64,000 bases of DNA, taken from contig NZ_JAIWNA010000001.1 in assembly GCF_020216065.1 (NCBI RefSeq), positions 942,505-1,006,504 on the forward strand, given 5' to 3'. Shown here piece after piece: positions 48,038 through 56,279 of this stretch. Each line of letters opens with the position of its first letter. Within the stretch, counting starts at the first letter, position 1. The position numbers were made by a program, and so were the translations under genes. The notes beneath the pieces are model-generated. The model ran no database searches. It worked only from the letters and a program-made list of their open reading frames with translations, and was not told where the DNA came from. This stretch comes from Nocardia rosealba. GTDB lineage: Bacteria > Actinomycetota > Actinomycetes > Mycobacteriales > Mycobacteriaceae.

Positions 48038-49620
48038 GAGCCGTGCGTCCAGGTCTGCAGCGACCACCACGGCCCCCACGTCACGCCGTGCGCGTGTGGT
48101 TCGAGGACCGGTCCCGACATCGTCCAACCCGAATCCTTCACCACATAGGTGTGGTCCAGGTGGACGAGGAAGACGTGGCTCGGGTCCTCGGCGTAGCGGG
48201 TCTGCACCGCACGGTAGGCGGCCGCCCGGTCAGCCGGATCGAGGGTGCGCCTGGCCTTTTCGAGCAGGGCATCGATCGCGGGATCGGAGTGGCGGCTCGC
48301 ATTGTCGTACGGGCTGCCCGCGCCCGGATCGACGGTGTGCAGGGTGTTGTAGGCCTGCGTATCGGGATCGAAGGGCTCGCTGCCACCGCCGAGCAGAATG
48401 CCCGCCCGTTCGATCCGGGGTTCGATCCGATCCCACGACAACGCTTCGAGATCCACCTCCACACCGACCCGGCGAGCATCGGAGGCGAAAGCCATGGCGA
48501 GGTCACGGCGCAAGGTGTCGGTGGAGTTGTACATCACCGTGAACCGGGCTCGCACACCCTGTTTCGCGCGCACGCCGTCCGCACCGCGCGACCAGCCCGC
48601 CGCGTCGAGAATCTGCTCGGCCCGTGCCCGGTCGAACGCGAAAAATGCAGCGGGATTGTGTGATTCGCCGTATACCTCCGGAATCGGGGTGTAAGCGGGG
48701 CGGCCGTATCCGCCGAGAATGTTGTCGATCATGGCCTGCCGATCGACGGCGAAATTCAGTGCGAGCCGAACAGCGGGATCGCCGGCCACCGGATCACCGG
48801 CAGGCAGGGAGACACCGCGCCAATCGGCAGAGGCGTTGGCGTGCACCGACATCGGCGCGCGATCGGCGAAGGTGGCGGCCAGCAGCGGCGGCAGCGAGGT
48901 TCCGTCCAGCTCGCCGCTCGCCATCCGCTGCGCGCGGGTGTTGTCGTCGGGGACGTGGAGCACCGTGAGCCGCTTCACGGCAGGCGCACCGCCCCAATAG
49001 TTCTCGTTCGCCGTGAAGACGGCCCGGTTCGGTTCGAGGGTCGTCAGCCGGTAGGGCCCCGTGCCGACCGGCTTCGTATTGAGCGCCGACTCGGTGGCGG
49101 CTCCTGGTTCGGCCACCGCCTCCGACGGCACGATCCCGATGAGCAGTTTGGTGGGGAACGCGGCATACGGGTGCCGCAGCGTGAATCGCACGGTGGCGGG
49201 ATCGACGGCCTCGACCCGCTCGATCATCGAGAACGACGAACGGACCTCCGAAGCCGAGGCCGGGTCGAGGATCGCGCGATAGGTGGCCACCACATCGGCC
49301 GCGTCGAACGTGGTTCCGTCGCTGAACCGCACGCCCGTGCGCAGCGGCACCGTCCAGGCGGCAGCGCCAGGTTCGGCGGTCGGCAACTCGGTGGCCAGTG
49401 CGGGTGCGAAACCGGGCATCCCGGAACCACCGGTGAGCCGAAGCAGACCGTCGTAGATCTTCGCCTCGCCTGCCGCGCCGTAACCGGCGATCGGGTTGTA
49501 TCCGCCCAGTTCGGCGGCATCCGCGAGGACCAGCGAATCGGTGGTCGTGGCGGTCGGCGCACCGCAGGCGGTGAGTACCAGCGCGAACGCGGCCCCCGCG
49601 ACGGTCCGAATTCGCATCAT
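48034..49620 (-). CDS. Extracellular solute-binding lipoprotein, family 5
   Basis: 528-residue binding protein of the peptide/nickel ABC family. The lipobox VLTAC places the lipidated Cys at 19. Family landmarks are LRTGVRFSDGTTFDAADVV and TKPVGTGPYRL. It heads the transport operon, and its promoter region is shared with the divergent ArsR gene, which points to a metal or metal chelate as cargo; peptides remain possible. Confidence 0.88.
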   Translation of the reverse strand: MMRIRTVAGAAFALVLTACGAPTATTTDSLVLADAAELGGYNPIAGYGAAGEAKIYDGLLRLTGGSGMPGFAPALATELPTAEPGAAAWTVPLRTGVRFSDGTTFDAADVVATYRAILDPASASEVRSSFSMIERVEAVDPATVRFTLRHPYAAFPTKLLIGIVPSEAVAEPGAATESALNTKPVGTGPYRLTTLEPNRAVFTANENYWGGAPAVKRLTVLHVPDDNTRAQRMASGELDGTSLPPLLAATFADRAPMSVHANASADWRGVSLPAGDPVAGDPAVRLALNFAVDRQAMIDNILGGYGRPAYTPIPEVYGESHNPAAFFAFDRARAEQILDAAGWSRGADGVRAKQGVRARFTVMYNSTDTLRRDLAMAFASDARRVGVEVDLEALSWDRIEPRIERAGILLGGGSEPFDPDTQAYNTLHTVDPGAGSPYDNASRHSDPAIDALLEKARRTLDPADRAAAYRAVQTRYAEDPSHVFLVHLDHTYVVKDSGWTMSGPVLEPHAHGVTWGPWWSLQTWTHGS

Positions 49621-49636
49621 GATGTTCCTAGCTGTT

Positions 49637-49660
49637 TATCTGAACAGATGGACAGATGAT
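49637..49660. promoter_or_regulatory. Operator candidate between the ABC operon and arsR-type gene
   Basis: ATCTG-AA-CAGAT (49638-49649) is a dyad, and a further CAGATGATA half follows, so TATCTG and CAGATGATA face each other across ten bases. The AT-rich TGAACA core is common in ArsR/SmtB operators. It lies 17 bp upstream of the binding-protein start. Confidence 0.55.
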
Positions 49661-49698
49661 AGTCCGGTGCCGAACACGGCGACTAAGCTGAGGGCGTT

Positions 49699-50034
49699 AT
49701 GGGAGAGCCACGCACACTGGACGGGTCGCCGGTCGAGCTCGGCAGGCGCGCGATCGGTGATGTCGAGATCCGCGCCTGGGCGCAGCGATTCGACCTGCTC
49801 TCGGACCCCAACCGGCTGGAGATCCTGCTCTGCCTGCACCGCACCCCCGGCATCAGCGTGGGCGAGCTCGCCGCCGCGATCGGGCGCACCGAGAACGCGA
49901 TCTCCCAGGCGCTACGCGTGTTGCGGCACGAGGGGTGCGTCGTATCGAGCCGGGAGGGCCGGACGGTCACCAACCGGCTCGCCGACCCGATCATCCACGA
50001 GATTCTGCACACCATCGGCGCCAAACACACCTGA
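49699..50034 (+). CDS. ArsR/SmtB-family regulator, possible metal sensor
   Basis: 111 residues with a winged helix: DPNRLEILLCLHRTPGISVG, then recognition helix RTENAISQALRVLRHEG. The C-terminal helix reads LADPIIHEILHTIGAKH, with one Asp and three His residues at spacings reminiscent of the alpha-5 metal site of CzrA/NmtR-type sensors, though not identical. It is divergent from the peptide/nickel-type ABC operon, so it probably represses that operon. A TAAGCT -10 element ends nine bases before the ATG. Confidence 0.82.
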   Translation: MGEPRTLDGSPVELGRRAIGDVEIRAWAQRFDLLSDPNRLEILLCLHRTPGISVGELAAAIGRTENAISQALRVLRHEGCVVSSREGRTVTNRLADPIIHEILHTIGAKHT

Positions 50035-50063
50035 CGTCGATCGGCCCTGTTCGGGAGGCGATG

Positions 50064-50762
50064 ATGGCGAAGATCCTGTTCGTGATGACCGGTGCCGACC
50101 GCTGGAGTCTCACCACCGGCGCCAAGCACTACACCGGCTACTGGGCCGCCGAATTCACCATCGCCTACCTGGCCTTCCGCGAGGCGGGACACGAGGTGCT
50201 GGTGGCGACGCCCGGCGGGGCGGTGCCACCCGTCGACCTGGGCAGCCTCGCGCCGAATGCCAACGGCGGCAACGACAAAGCGCAGGAAGTAGCCGAAACG
50301 ATCAAGGGCGCGACGGTTCTCGAAAAGCCCGTCGCACTCGGCGAGATCTCCGCCGCCGACATCGACGCCCTCTACTACCCCGGCGGTTACGGGCCGATGG
50401 AAGACCTCGCAGGCAACGCCGATTCCGCCGCGCTGCTCGGCGACGCCCTCCGCGCGGACAAGCCGACGGCGCTGATCAGTCACGGCCCCGCAGCCCTGCT
50501 CGCCACCGGCGACGACTTCGCGGGCTACCGCGTGACCGCATTCAGCAATGCCGAGGAAGACCTCAACGGGCTGGCCGATCGGGCGCGTTGGCTCGTGCAG
50601 GACCGGCTCACCGAACTCGGTGTCGACTATCGCTGCGCCGAACCCTTCGCGCCACACGTGGAATCGGATCGCTGCCTGCACACCGGCCAGAACCCCGCCT
50701 CGACCCCCGACCTCGTCGCCGTCTTCCTCGACGCGCTCAGCCGCCCGGGCGCACGATCATGA
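50064..50762 (+). CDS. DJ-1/PfpI-family protein with Ser at the nucleophile position
   Basis: 232 residues of the type 1 glutamine-amidotransferase-like fold, Hsp31-like branch: FVMTGADRWSLTTG, LYYPGGYGPMEDLAGN and TAFSNAEEDLNGL. The nucleophile elbow reads LISHGPAALL, with Ser139 where Cys is expected and His140 kept. Family members act as chaperones or glyoxalase III. The Cys-to-Ser change would alter or abolish that chemistry. ATG at 50064 has GGGAGG upstream. Its end overlaps the convergent membrane-protein gene by 26 bp. Confidence 0.82.
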   Translation: MAKILFVMTGADRWSLTTGAKHYTGYWAAEFTIAYLAFREAGHEVLVATPGGAVPPVDLGSLAPNANGGNDKAQEVAETIKGATVLEKPVALGEISAADIDALYYPGGYGPMEDLAGNADSAALLGDALRADKPTALISHGPAALLATGDDFAGYRVTAFSNAEEDLNGLADRARWLVQDRLTELGVDYRCAEPFAPHVESDRCLHTGQNPASTPDLVAVFLDALSRPGARS

Positions 50763-51174
50763 GCACGACGACGGCCGTCCACAGCAGGTTGTAGATCCCC
50801 GCGAGCATCGACAGCATCCGCAGGCGTTTGCCGTCGTCGGGCTCGTCGAGTGCCTCGCGCTGCATCGGGTGGATCTGCACGGCGAGCAGGCCGCCCGCGA
50901 TGGCCGTGGTGATCATGGCCGAGGTGATCCAGATTTCGTTCATCCGGCCCTGGATGGTGGCCAGGATGATCCCCACCACCGGCACGATGATCGCCAGTTT
51001 CGCGTAGTTGCCGGTGATGCGGTGCATCGCGACAGCCACCGACCGGCTGCGCACCGAATCGGGCTCGGGGGCGGCGATCGGCGCGTAGCGGGGGAAAAGA
51101 CTGGTGGCGACCGCCGAGCCACCGACGAAAACGATGCCCGCGAGTACATGCACCGACAGCAAGAAATGTTCCAC
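50737..51174 (-). CDS. Four-helix membrane protein of unknown function
   Basis: 145 residues with four hydrophobic segments: LLSVHVLAGIVFVGGSAVAT, LAIIVPVVGIILATI, SAMITTAIAGGLLAV and AGIYNLLWTAVVVLMIV. The HVLAG and conserved His residues resemble CopD/DUF2269-like membrane proteins, without a firm assignment. The GTG at 51174 has GGAGG six bases upstream. It lies 63 bp downstream of the MarR gene on the same strand, so it is probably co-regulated. Confidence 0.65.
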   Translation of the reverse strand: MEHFLLSVHVLAGIVFVGGSAVATSLFPRYAPIAAPEPDSVRSRSVAVAMHRITGNYAKLAIIVPVVGIILATIQGRMNEIWITSAMITTAIAGGLLAVQIHPMQREALDEPDDGKRLRMLSMLAGIYNLLWTAVVVLMIVRPGG

Positions 51175-51212
51175 TACCGACCTCCAGCCTTCAACATGCC
51201 TGAAGCGTAGCG

Positions 51213-51227
51213 CAACCTTCATGGTTG
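51213..51227. promoter_or_regulatory. Dyad between the MarR gene and the membrane-protein gene
   Basis: CAACC-TTCAT-GGTTG, a 5-bp dyad, sits 39 bp upstream of the membrane-protein start. It is a possible MarR target. Confidence 0.35.
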
Positions 51228-51236
51228 TTGAAAGTA

Positions 51237-51680
51237 CTAGGGCGCGGCGCCCGAGAATGCCTCGAGAATCGCCGCGCCCACCTGTCGCTGGATCGGATCC
51301 GCCTCGGGACCGAAGAGCTGAATATCGACCTGCGACACCACTTCTCGTGCCGCCGCCAGCAAGCGGACCCCCTCTTCGGTGAGTTCGATCGTGGACGCCG
51401 ACCCTGCCCGTGCGGTCCGGTCTCGCACCAATCCCGCCGCGACCAGCGCCTTCACCGAGGTGTGCACGCTCTGCACGCTCGTCCCCGACATCCGCGCCAG
51501 CTCGCTGAACGAGGCCCCCGGCACGCCGTTGATGTGCCCGAGCAGCCCCAACCGCGCCACCGTCAGATCCAACGGCGCCAACCCCGCTCCCAACGCCGCC
51601 TCCACTCGCCGGCACAGCGTGATCACCAGGATGCTCGGGCTCATGGTCGGCGGTCCCGGTCGCCCGTCGTCAGTGGTCAT
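51237..51680 (-). CDS. MarR-family transcriptional regulator
   Basis: 147 residues with a winged-helix core: LDLTVARLGLLGHINGVPGA, FSELARMSGTSVQSVHTSVK as helix-turn-helix, and a wing ARAGSASTIELTEEG. Effector unknown. It precedes the four-helix membrane protein gene and may control it and itself. ATG at 51680 (MTTDDG), or three codons earlier. Confidence 0.82.
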   Translation of the reverse strand: MTTDDGRPGPPTMSPSILVITLCRRVEAALGAGLAPLDLTVARLGLLGHINGVPGASFSELARMSGTSVQSVHTSVKALVAAGLVRDRTARAGSASTIELTEEGVRLLAAAREVVSQVDIQLFGPEADPIQRQVGAAILEAFSGAAP

Positions 51681-51752
51681 ATCCCGCATTTTCCCGTACG
51701 CACACGGCTCGGCGCCCGGCGGATACGGCCGGGCGCCGAGTCTCGTGGTCGC

Positions 51753-52340
51753 TTACTTCAGCGCTACCCGCGCACCGTTGGAAAAGGCCGAGTCGTGGAA
51801 TTCGACCGCTGCCGGGGCGGTGCCGGTCGGCACGTCGAACACCAGGACCCTCGAGATCTTGTTGCCCGGATTGATCTCGGCGACGAGTTCGTCGTTGACA
51901 TTGATCTCCGCCGAGGTGTCGTTGGCGAACTCGCGACCCTGATCGTCGATCAGTTTCTGGTTCGCTCCGAAGTACTGCTGGGCGACATCGCCGACATTGG
52001 TCACCTCGACGTGCACGAGCACGAATGCGCCCTGGGCGGTCTTCTGCAGGTACGGGTTGTCGCCGACTGTGCGGACCGGCGGGTCGACCTGCGTCACCGT
52101 GAACGCGAACTTCCCGTCGCGGACCTCGGTTCCCGCGAGTGCGGCGACCGACCGTGCCTGCTCGCTCTTGGCCACCTCGTTGGCTGCCCCGCCGATGAGC
52201 GCCGCGCAGCCGCCGAAGAGGGCGAGAACCGCGAGCAGGAAGCCGCCGAGTACCCACGGCCAGACCTTGCGCTTCTTCGGCGGCTGCGGGTAGTAGGGCT
52301 GCTGCGCGGCACCGGGATTGGTGTGCTGGGGGTGGGACAT
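51753..52340 (-). CDS. Membrane-anchored DUF4352 protein
   Basis: 195 residues: a Pro/Gln-rich cytoplasmic N-terminus (PGAAQQPYYPQPPKKRK), one membrane helix (VWPWVLGGFLLAVLALFGG), and an extracytoplasmic DUF4352 immunoglobulin-like domain with FAFTVTQVDPP, FVLVHVEVTNVGD and NQKLIDDQGREF. Function of the family is unknown; several members are surface lipoproteins or anchored proteins. Confidence 0.78.
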   Translation of the reverse strand: MSHPQHTNPGAAQQPYYPQPPKKRKVWPWVLGGFLLAVLALFGGCAALIGGAANEVAKSEQARSVAALAGTEVRDGKFAFTVTQVDPPVRTVGDNPYLQKTAQGAFVLVHVEVTNVGDVAQQYFGANQKLIDDQGREFANDTSAEINVNDELVAEINPGNKISRVLVFDVPTGTAPAAVEFHDSAFSNGARVALK

Positions 52341-52662
52341 GACTGGCTCCTCGTCTGGAAAAGGTCAGGTGTGATCGCGCCGGGACGGATTGTCCGGCGT
52401 CGTGGGGATGGGGTTGCCCGGCTGGATGCCGCAGCGTGAATGTGTTGTCGTGCAATGGATTTGCGCGATAGGAGCGGTTTCTGGCCGGTTGCCGCTCCGT
52501 TGACAGGGACGCTACACCGAACATGCGTCATTGGCAACAGAAGAACAATGTTTTCAAGCTTTACGAATCTCAACTGTGTACGACAGAACGGAAAAGTAAC
52601 CAGTCCATGTAAGGTTTGACCTTGACTACCTGGCCGTAGGGCCGGGGGCTGAGAGGAGACCC
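52341..52662. other. Divergent intergenic region before the DNA methyltransferase
   Basis: About 320 bp without a gene. It is AT-richer than its surroundings near 52520-52610. TTGACC at 52615 followed by TAGGGC at 52637, with GAGAGGAG just before the methyltransferase ATG, may be that gene's promoter and ribosome-binding site. CATTG and CAATG at about 52527 and 52548 form a small dyad. Nothing else recognised. Confidence 0.45.
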
Positions 52663-54594
52663 ATGCCGGACTCGACGCCCACCGTGGCCGCCGCCGAGAT
52701 CTCGCGGTTGGCAGGCGTCACTCGCGCGACCGTCAGCAATTGGCGGCGCCGCCACGCCGACTTCCCCGCGCCCGTGCCGGGCGGCTCGGAGAAACGGCCG
52801 CTGTTCGACCTCGCCGAGGTGCAGCAGTGGCTGCGCGGCCATGGCGTCACCGCCGCCGATTCCCCGGTGCAGCGGCTGCGCACCCTCCTGCGCTCGGAGG
52901 TCGCCCCCGACGAGGTCGTCGGGCTCATGGCATTCGTCGCCGACAAGCGTGCGAAAGCCGCCGATCCCGTGCGCAAGGCCATCCGCGAGGCGATCGACGA
53001 AGTCGGCGTCACCCAGACGCTCGCGGTGCTGTCCGAACGTGGCCTCGACGGGCCGAGTACCGGCGTCTACCCGACCGACCAGCCCGTGGCGGCACTCATG
53101 GCCGACCTGCTCACCGCCGCGTCCTCGCCCACTCCGAGCTCGGTGCTCGATCCCTCCTGCGGTGGCGGCACCCTGCTGCTCGAAGCCGCGCGCATCGGTG
53201 CGACCCAGCTGAACGGGCAGGACATCCTCCCGGTGCAAGCCGGCCGCACCGCGGCCGCGCTCGGCATCCTCGTCCCGCGGGCGAAGTCCGACATCCGCGC
53301 CGGTGACGCCCTGCTCGCCGACGCCTTCCCCGAGACCGAATTCGATGCGGTCATCTCGAATCCACCCTATTCGCAACGTGATTGGGGTGCCGACGAGCTC
53401 GCGCTCGATCCACGCTGGGTGTATTCGGTGCCCCCGCGCGGCGAGTCCGAACTCGCCTGGGCGCAGCACGCCCTCGCCCACCTGCGTCCGGGCGCGACCG
53501 CGGTAATTCTCCTGCCGCCCGCCGTCGCGGCACGCTCCTCGGGCCGGCGGATCCGCATGGAACTGTTGCGGGCCGGTGCGCTGCGCGCGGTGATCGCGCT
53601 GCCGCCGGGCGCGTCGACGCCGCGTCAGGTCGGGCTGCAACTGTGGGTGCTGCGACGGCCCGGTGTCGGTAGTCCCGGTGACACGTTGCTGTTCGCCGAC
53701 ACCACCCGCCTGCCGAATCGCGGGGACCAGCCGGACTGGCAGCACCTGGCGACCACGGTGCTCGAGTCCTGGCGTGCGTTCGACGCCGGTGACGCGCAGG
53801 CCGCGACGGTCCCCGATGTCACCGCCGTGGTTCGAGTGATGGATGTCCTCGACGACGATGTGGATCTGACGCCCGCCCGTCAGGTGCGGGCGGCGGTCGA
53901 CCCGGGCAACGCCTCGGCCGCCGCGCACACCGCGATCGGTGTGCTCGGTGACCACCTCGGCGAGCTGCGGGCGGTGGCCGAGGCTGTGCGCGAATGGAAT
54001 TCGGCCCCCGGCACGGACTGGCGTTACGTGGCGGTCGGCAACCTGATCGCCGGTAAGGCGGTGCGGATCGTCACCGCGACCACCGACCCGGCCCCCGCCG
54101 ACGACGCGCGCCCGGTCCTCACGGGCCACGACCTGCTCGGCAGCCGCAACCCGTCGGGCATCACGACGCCCGGGTCGCCGGCGGGGGAGCCGATCGAAGA
54201 AGGCGATGTCCTGGTGTCGCGGCTGCGCGACGACCACGGTGCCGCCCAGGGCGCCCGGGTCGCCGAGGGTGCCGATATCGGTGCGGTTCCCGGGCCGGGC
54301 GTGCTCGTCTTCCGCACCGATCCCGCCCGCGTGGATCCCTGGTTCTTCGCGGGCTTCATCGGCAGCCCCGACAACGCGGCCGCCATGTTCGGCACCACCA
54401 CCATCCGCCTCGATCCCGCGCGCCTGCGCATCCCGCTGCTGCCGATCGCCGAACAGCAACGCTACGGCGCGGCATTCCGCCGGCTGCACCAACTCCGGGT
54501 GAGCGCCCGCACCACCGCCGACGCCGCCCGCGCCGCCGCCGACCTCATCGCCACGGGCCTCACCGCGGGCGCACTGGAGCCACCGGCGAAGTAG
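52663..54594 (+). CDS. HTH-fused N6-adenine DNA methyltransferase with C-terminal recognition domain
   Basis: 643 residues. An N-terminal MerR/excisionase-like helix-turn-helix (AAEISRLAGVTRATVSNWRR, then PLFDLAEVQQWL) precedes a gamma-class N6-adenine methyltransferase: SAM motif VLDPSCGGGTLLLEA with Asp163 and catalytic ISNPPYSQRDW with Asn233. Residues about 450-640 (EEGDVLVSRLRDDHGA, LRIPLLPIAEQQRYGAAFRRL) look like a type I specificity (HsdS) target-recognition half with its helical spacer. No restriction subunit is nearby. A Ser/Thr kinase and a DUF3320-like membrane protein follow on the same strand. ATG at 52663 with GAGAGGAG upstream. Confidence 0.85.
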   Translation: MPDSTPTVAAAEISRLAGVTRATVSNWRRRHADFPAPVPGGSEKRPLFDLAEVQQWLRGHGVTAADSPVQRLRTLLRSEVAPDEVVGLMAFVADKRAKAADPVRKAIREAIDEVGVTQTLAVLSERGLDGPSTGVYPTDQPVAALMADLLTAASSPTPSSVLDPSCGGGTLLLEAARIGATQLNGQDILPVQAGRTAAALGILVPRAKSDIRAGDALLADAFPETEFDAVISNPPYSQRDWGADELALDPRWVYSVPPRGESELAWAQHALAHLRPGATAVILLPPAVAARSSGRRIRMELLRAGALRAVIALPPGASTPRQVGLQLWVLRRPGVGSPGDTLLFADTTRLPNRGDQPDWQHLATTVLESWRAFDAGDAQAATVPDVTAVVRVMDVLDDDVDLTPARQVRAAVDPGNASAAAHTAIGVLGDHLGELRAVAEAVREWNSAPGTDWRYVAVGNLIAGKAVRIVTATTDPAPADDARPVLTGHDLLGSRNPSGITTPGSPAGEPIEEGDVLVSRLRDDHGAAQGARVAEGADIGAVPGPGVLVFRTDPARVDPWFFAGFIGSPDNAAAMFGTTTIRLDPARLRIPLLPIAEQQRYGAAFRRLHQLRVSARTTADAARAAADLIATGLTAGALEPPAK

Positions 54595-54708
54595 TCGGGG
54601 AGCCGCCGACGACATCGCTGCCAACCCCCGACGGCGTAGTCGAGGCGGTGCCGGTCGGTGCCGGGCAGTATCGTGCTGGCGTCCGGTGCCGGTATCGAGA
54701 GGGGGGTA

Positions 54709-56223
54709 GTGGTGGGCGAGATCGTCGACGGGCGGTACGAGATCACCGGAGTGCTCGGTGCCGGTGGGATGGGGGAGGTGCTGGCCGGCTACGACACGGT
54801 GCTCGACCGGCCCGTCGCCGTGAAGCGGATCGCCGTGCGCCAGTTCGCGTCCCGTGCCGACCTGGTCGACGAGTTCGTCGCCCGGTTCCGCCGTGAGGCC
54901 AGGGTGACCGCCCGGATCAGGCATCACGGCGTGCCCCAGGTGTTCGACGCCGTGCTCGACGCGCGGGCCGACAGCGTGTACCTGGTGATGGAACACATCG
55001 ACGGCGTGACGCTGCGGGACTATCTGGCCGAGATCGGTGAGCTGCCGGTCGGCTGGGCCGTCGCGGTCGCCGCGCAGATCGCGACGGTGCTGTCGTATGC
55101 CCATGTGCTGCCGGTGGTGCACCGGGACCTGAAACCGGCCAATATCGTTGTCGCACACGACGGCACGGTGAAGGTGATCGACTTCGGGATCGCGGCGCTG
55201 CTCGACGGGAGCACGGGCCGGATCACCAGGACCGGATCGGTTCTCGGCACCGCCGCCTACATGCCGCCCGAGCTGGTGAACGGGCAGGAGGCGGGACCAC
55301 GCGCCGACCTGTACGCGCTGGGCTGCGTGATGCACGAGATGTTCAGCGGACGAAGAGTTTTCGAAGCTCGCTCGGAGTTCGACACCCACAACCGGCATCT
55401 GTCCGACCCGCCGACACCGCTGCGCACACTGCGCCGGGACGTCCCCGCCCCGATCGAACAGCTCGTCCTCGAGCTGCTGGCCAAGGATCCGGCGCGCCGG
55501 CCGTCGAGCGCGCAACTCGTCTACGAGCGGCTGCTGCCGTTCCTGCCCGCGCCGGGCGCGCCGGAGGACCCTGCCTCGCGGACCCACCCCGACCCGACGC
55601 GGCTCTTCCGCCGACCCAATCCGCCCGCCGAAATCGTGGTGGAACCGCTGCCGCCCAAGCCTTCCCATGAGCTGCCCGCCGCCGGGCTTTCCGAGGCCGC
55701 CGCGCGGTATCGCGAGCTGTTCGCGCTCGGTCGGGCCGCGCAGGCGGTCGACGTGCTGCTCGGTGTCGTCGACCAGGCCGAACAACGCTTCGGGGCCGAC
55801 AGCCCGCAGCTGGGTGACCTGCACCGCGATATCGCCACCGCGCTCGAGCACTCCGGTGAACAACGCCGGGCGTTGGTGCAGTGGCAGCGGGTCGAAGCGA
55901 TCGAGGAGCCCACCGGCACCAGGGGCAGGCGGGCGCGGGTAGCAGCGATCGGTTGCCGCGCCGCGCTCGGCGAGCTCACCGCCGCGGCCGCGGTCGACGA
56001 GCTGTACCGGATGCTCGGTGAAATACGTTCGGCAGACAACGAATTCGGTGACGACGCGCTGCTGGTCCGGCTCGCGCTCGCCGAGCACCTGCCCGCTGCG
56101 GGCGACCACGCGCGGGCCGCGAGGTTCGTCGCCCGGTTACGCGACGACCTCGCGGTGCTGCGGCCACCCGACGACGCGATGCGCCGCAAGATCGAAGCGC
56201 TGGCGGCCGAACTCCGCTGCTGA
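54709..56223 (+). CDS. Serine/threonine protein kinase with C-terminal helical repeats
   Basis: 504 residues. Complete Hanks-type kinase: glycine loop LGAGGMGEV, Lys39 in VAVKRI, HRDLKPANI with Asp140, IDFGIA, and AAYMPPE activation segment. After a Pro-rich linker (about 285-330), the C-terminal 180 residues are helical and resemble tetratricopeptide repeats (ALGRAAQAVDVLLGVVDQAE, LHRDIATALEHSGEQRRAL). No membrane helix, so it is cytoplasmic, unlike PknA/B. Start GTG at 54709 or 54712 after GAGAGGGGGG. It sits between the DNA methyltransferase (115 bp upstream) and the DUF3320-like gene (56 bp downstream). Confidence 0.85.
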   Translation: MVGEIVDGRYEITGVLGAGGMGEVLAGYDTVLDRPVAVKRIAVRQFASRADLVDEFVARFRREARVTARIRHHGVPQVFDAVLDARADSVYLVMEHIDGVTLRDYLAEIGELPVGWAVAVAAQIATVLSYAHVLPVVHRDLKPANIVVAHDGTVKVIDFGIAALLDGSTGRITRTGSVLGTAAYMPPELVNGQEAGPRADLYALGCVMHEMFSGRRVFEARSEFDTHNRHLSDPPTPLRTLRRDVPAPIEQLVLELLAKDPARRPSSAQLVYERLLPFLPAPGAPEDPASRTHPDPTRLFRRPNPPAEIVVEPLPPKPSHELPAAGLSEAAARYRELFALGRAAQAVDVLLGVVDQAEQRFGADSPQLGDLHRDIATALEHSGEQRRALVQWQRVEAIEEPTGTRGRRARVAAIGCRAALGELTAAAAVDELYRMLGEIRSADNEFGDDALLVRLALAEHLPAAGDHARAARFVARLRDDLAVLRPPDDAMRRKIEALAAELRC

Positions 56224-56279
56224 GGTGCGTCCGGGGCCTTCCCGGCGGAGTAAGCTGCTCGCATCGCTGACAGGGGACG

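Noticed and set aside
52570..56109. A 1179-codon open frame antisense to the methyltransferase and kinase genes
   Set aside because: Composition and lack of motifs mark it as a mirror of the plus-strand coding sequence.
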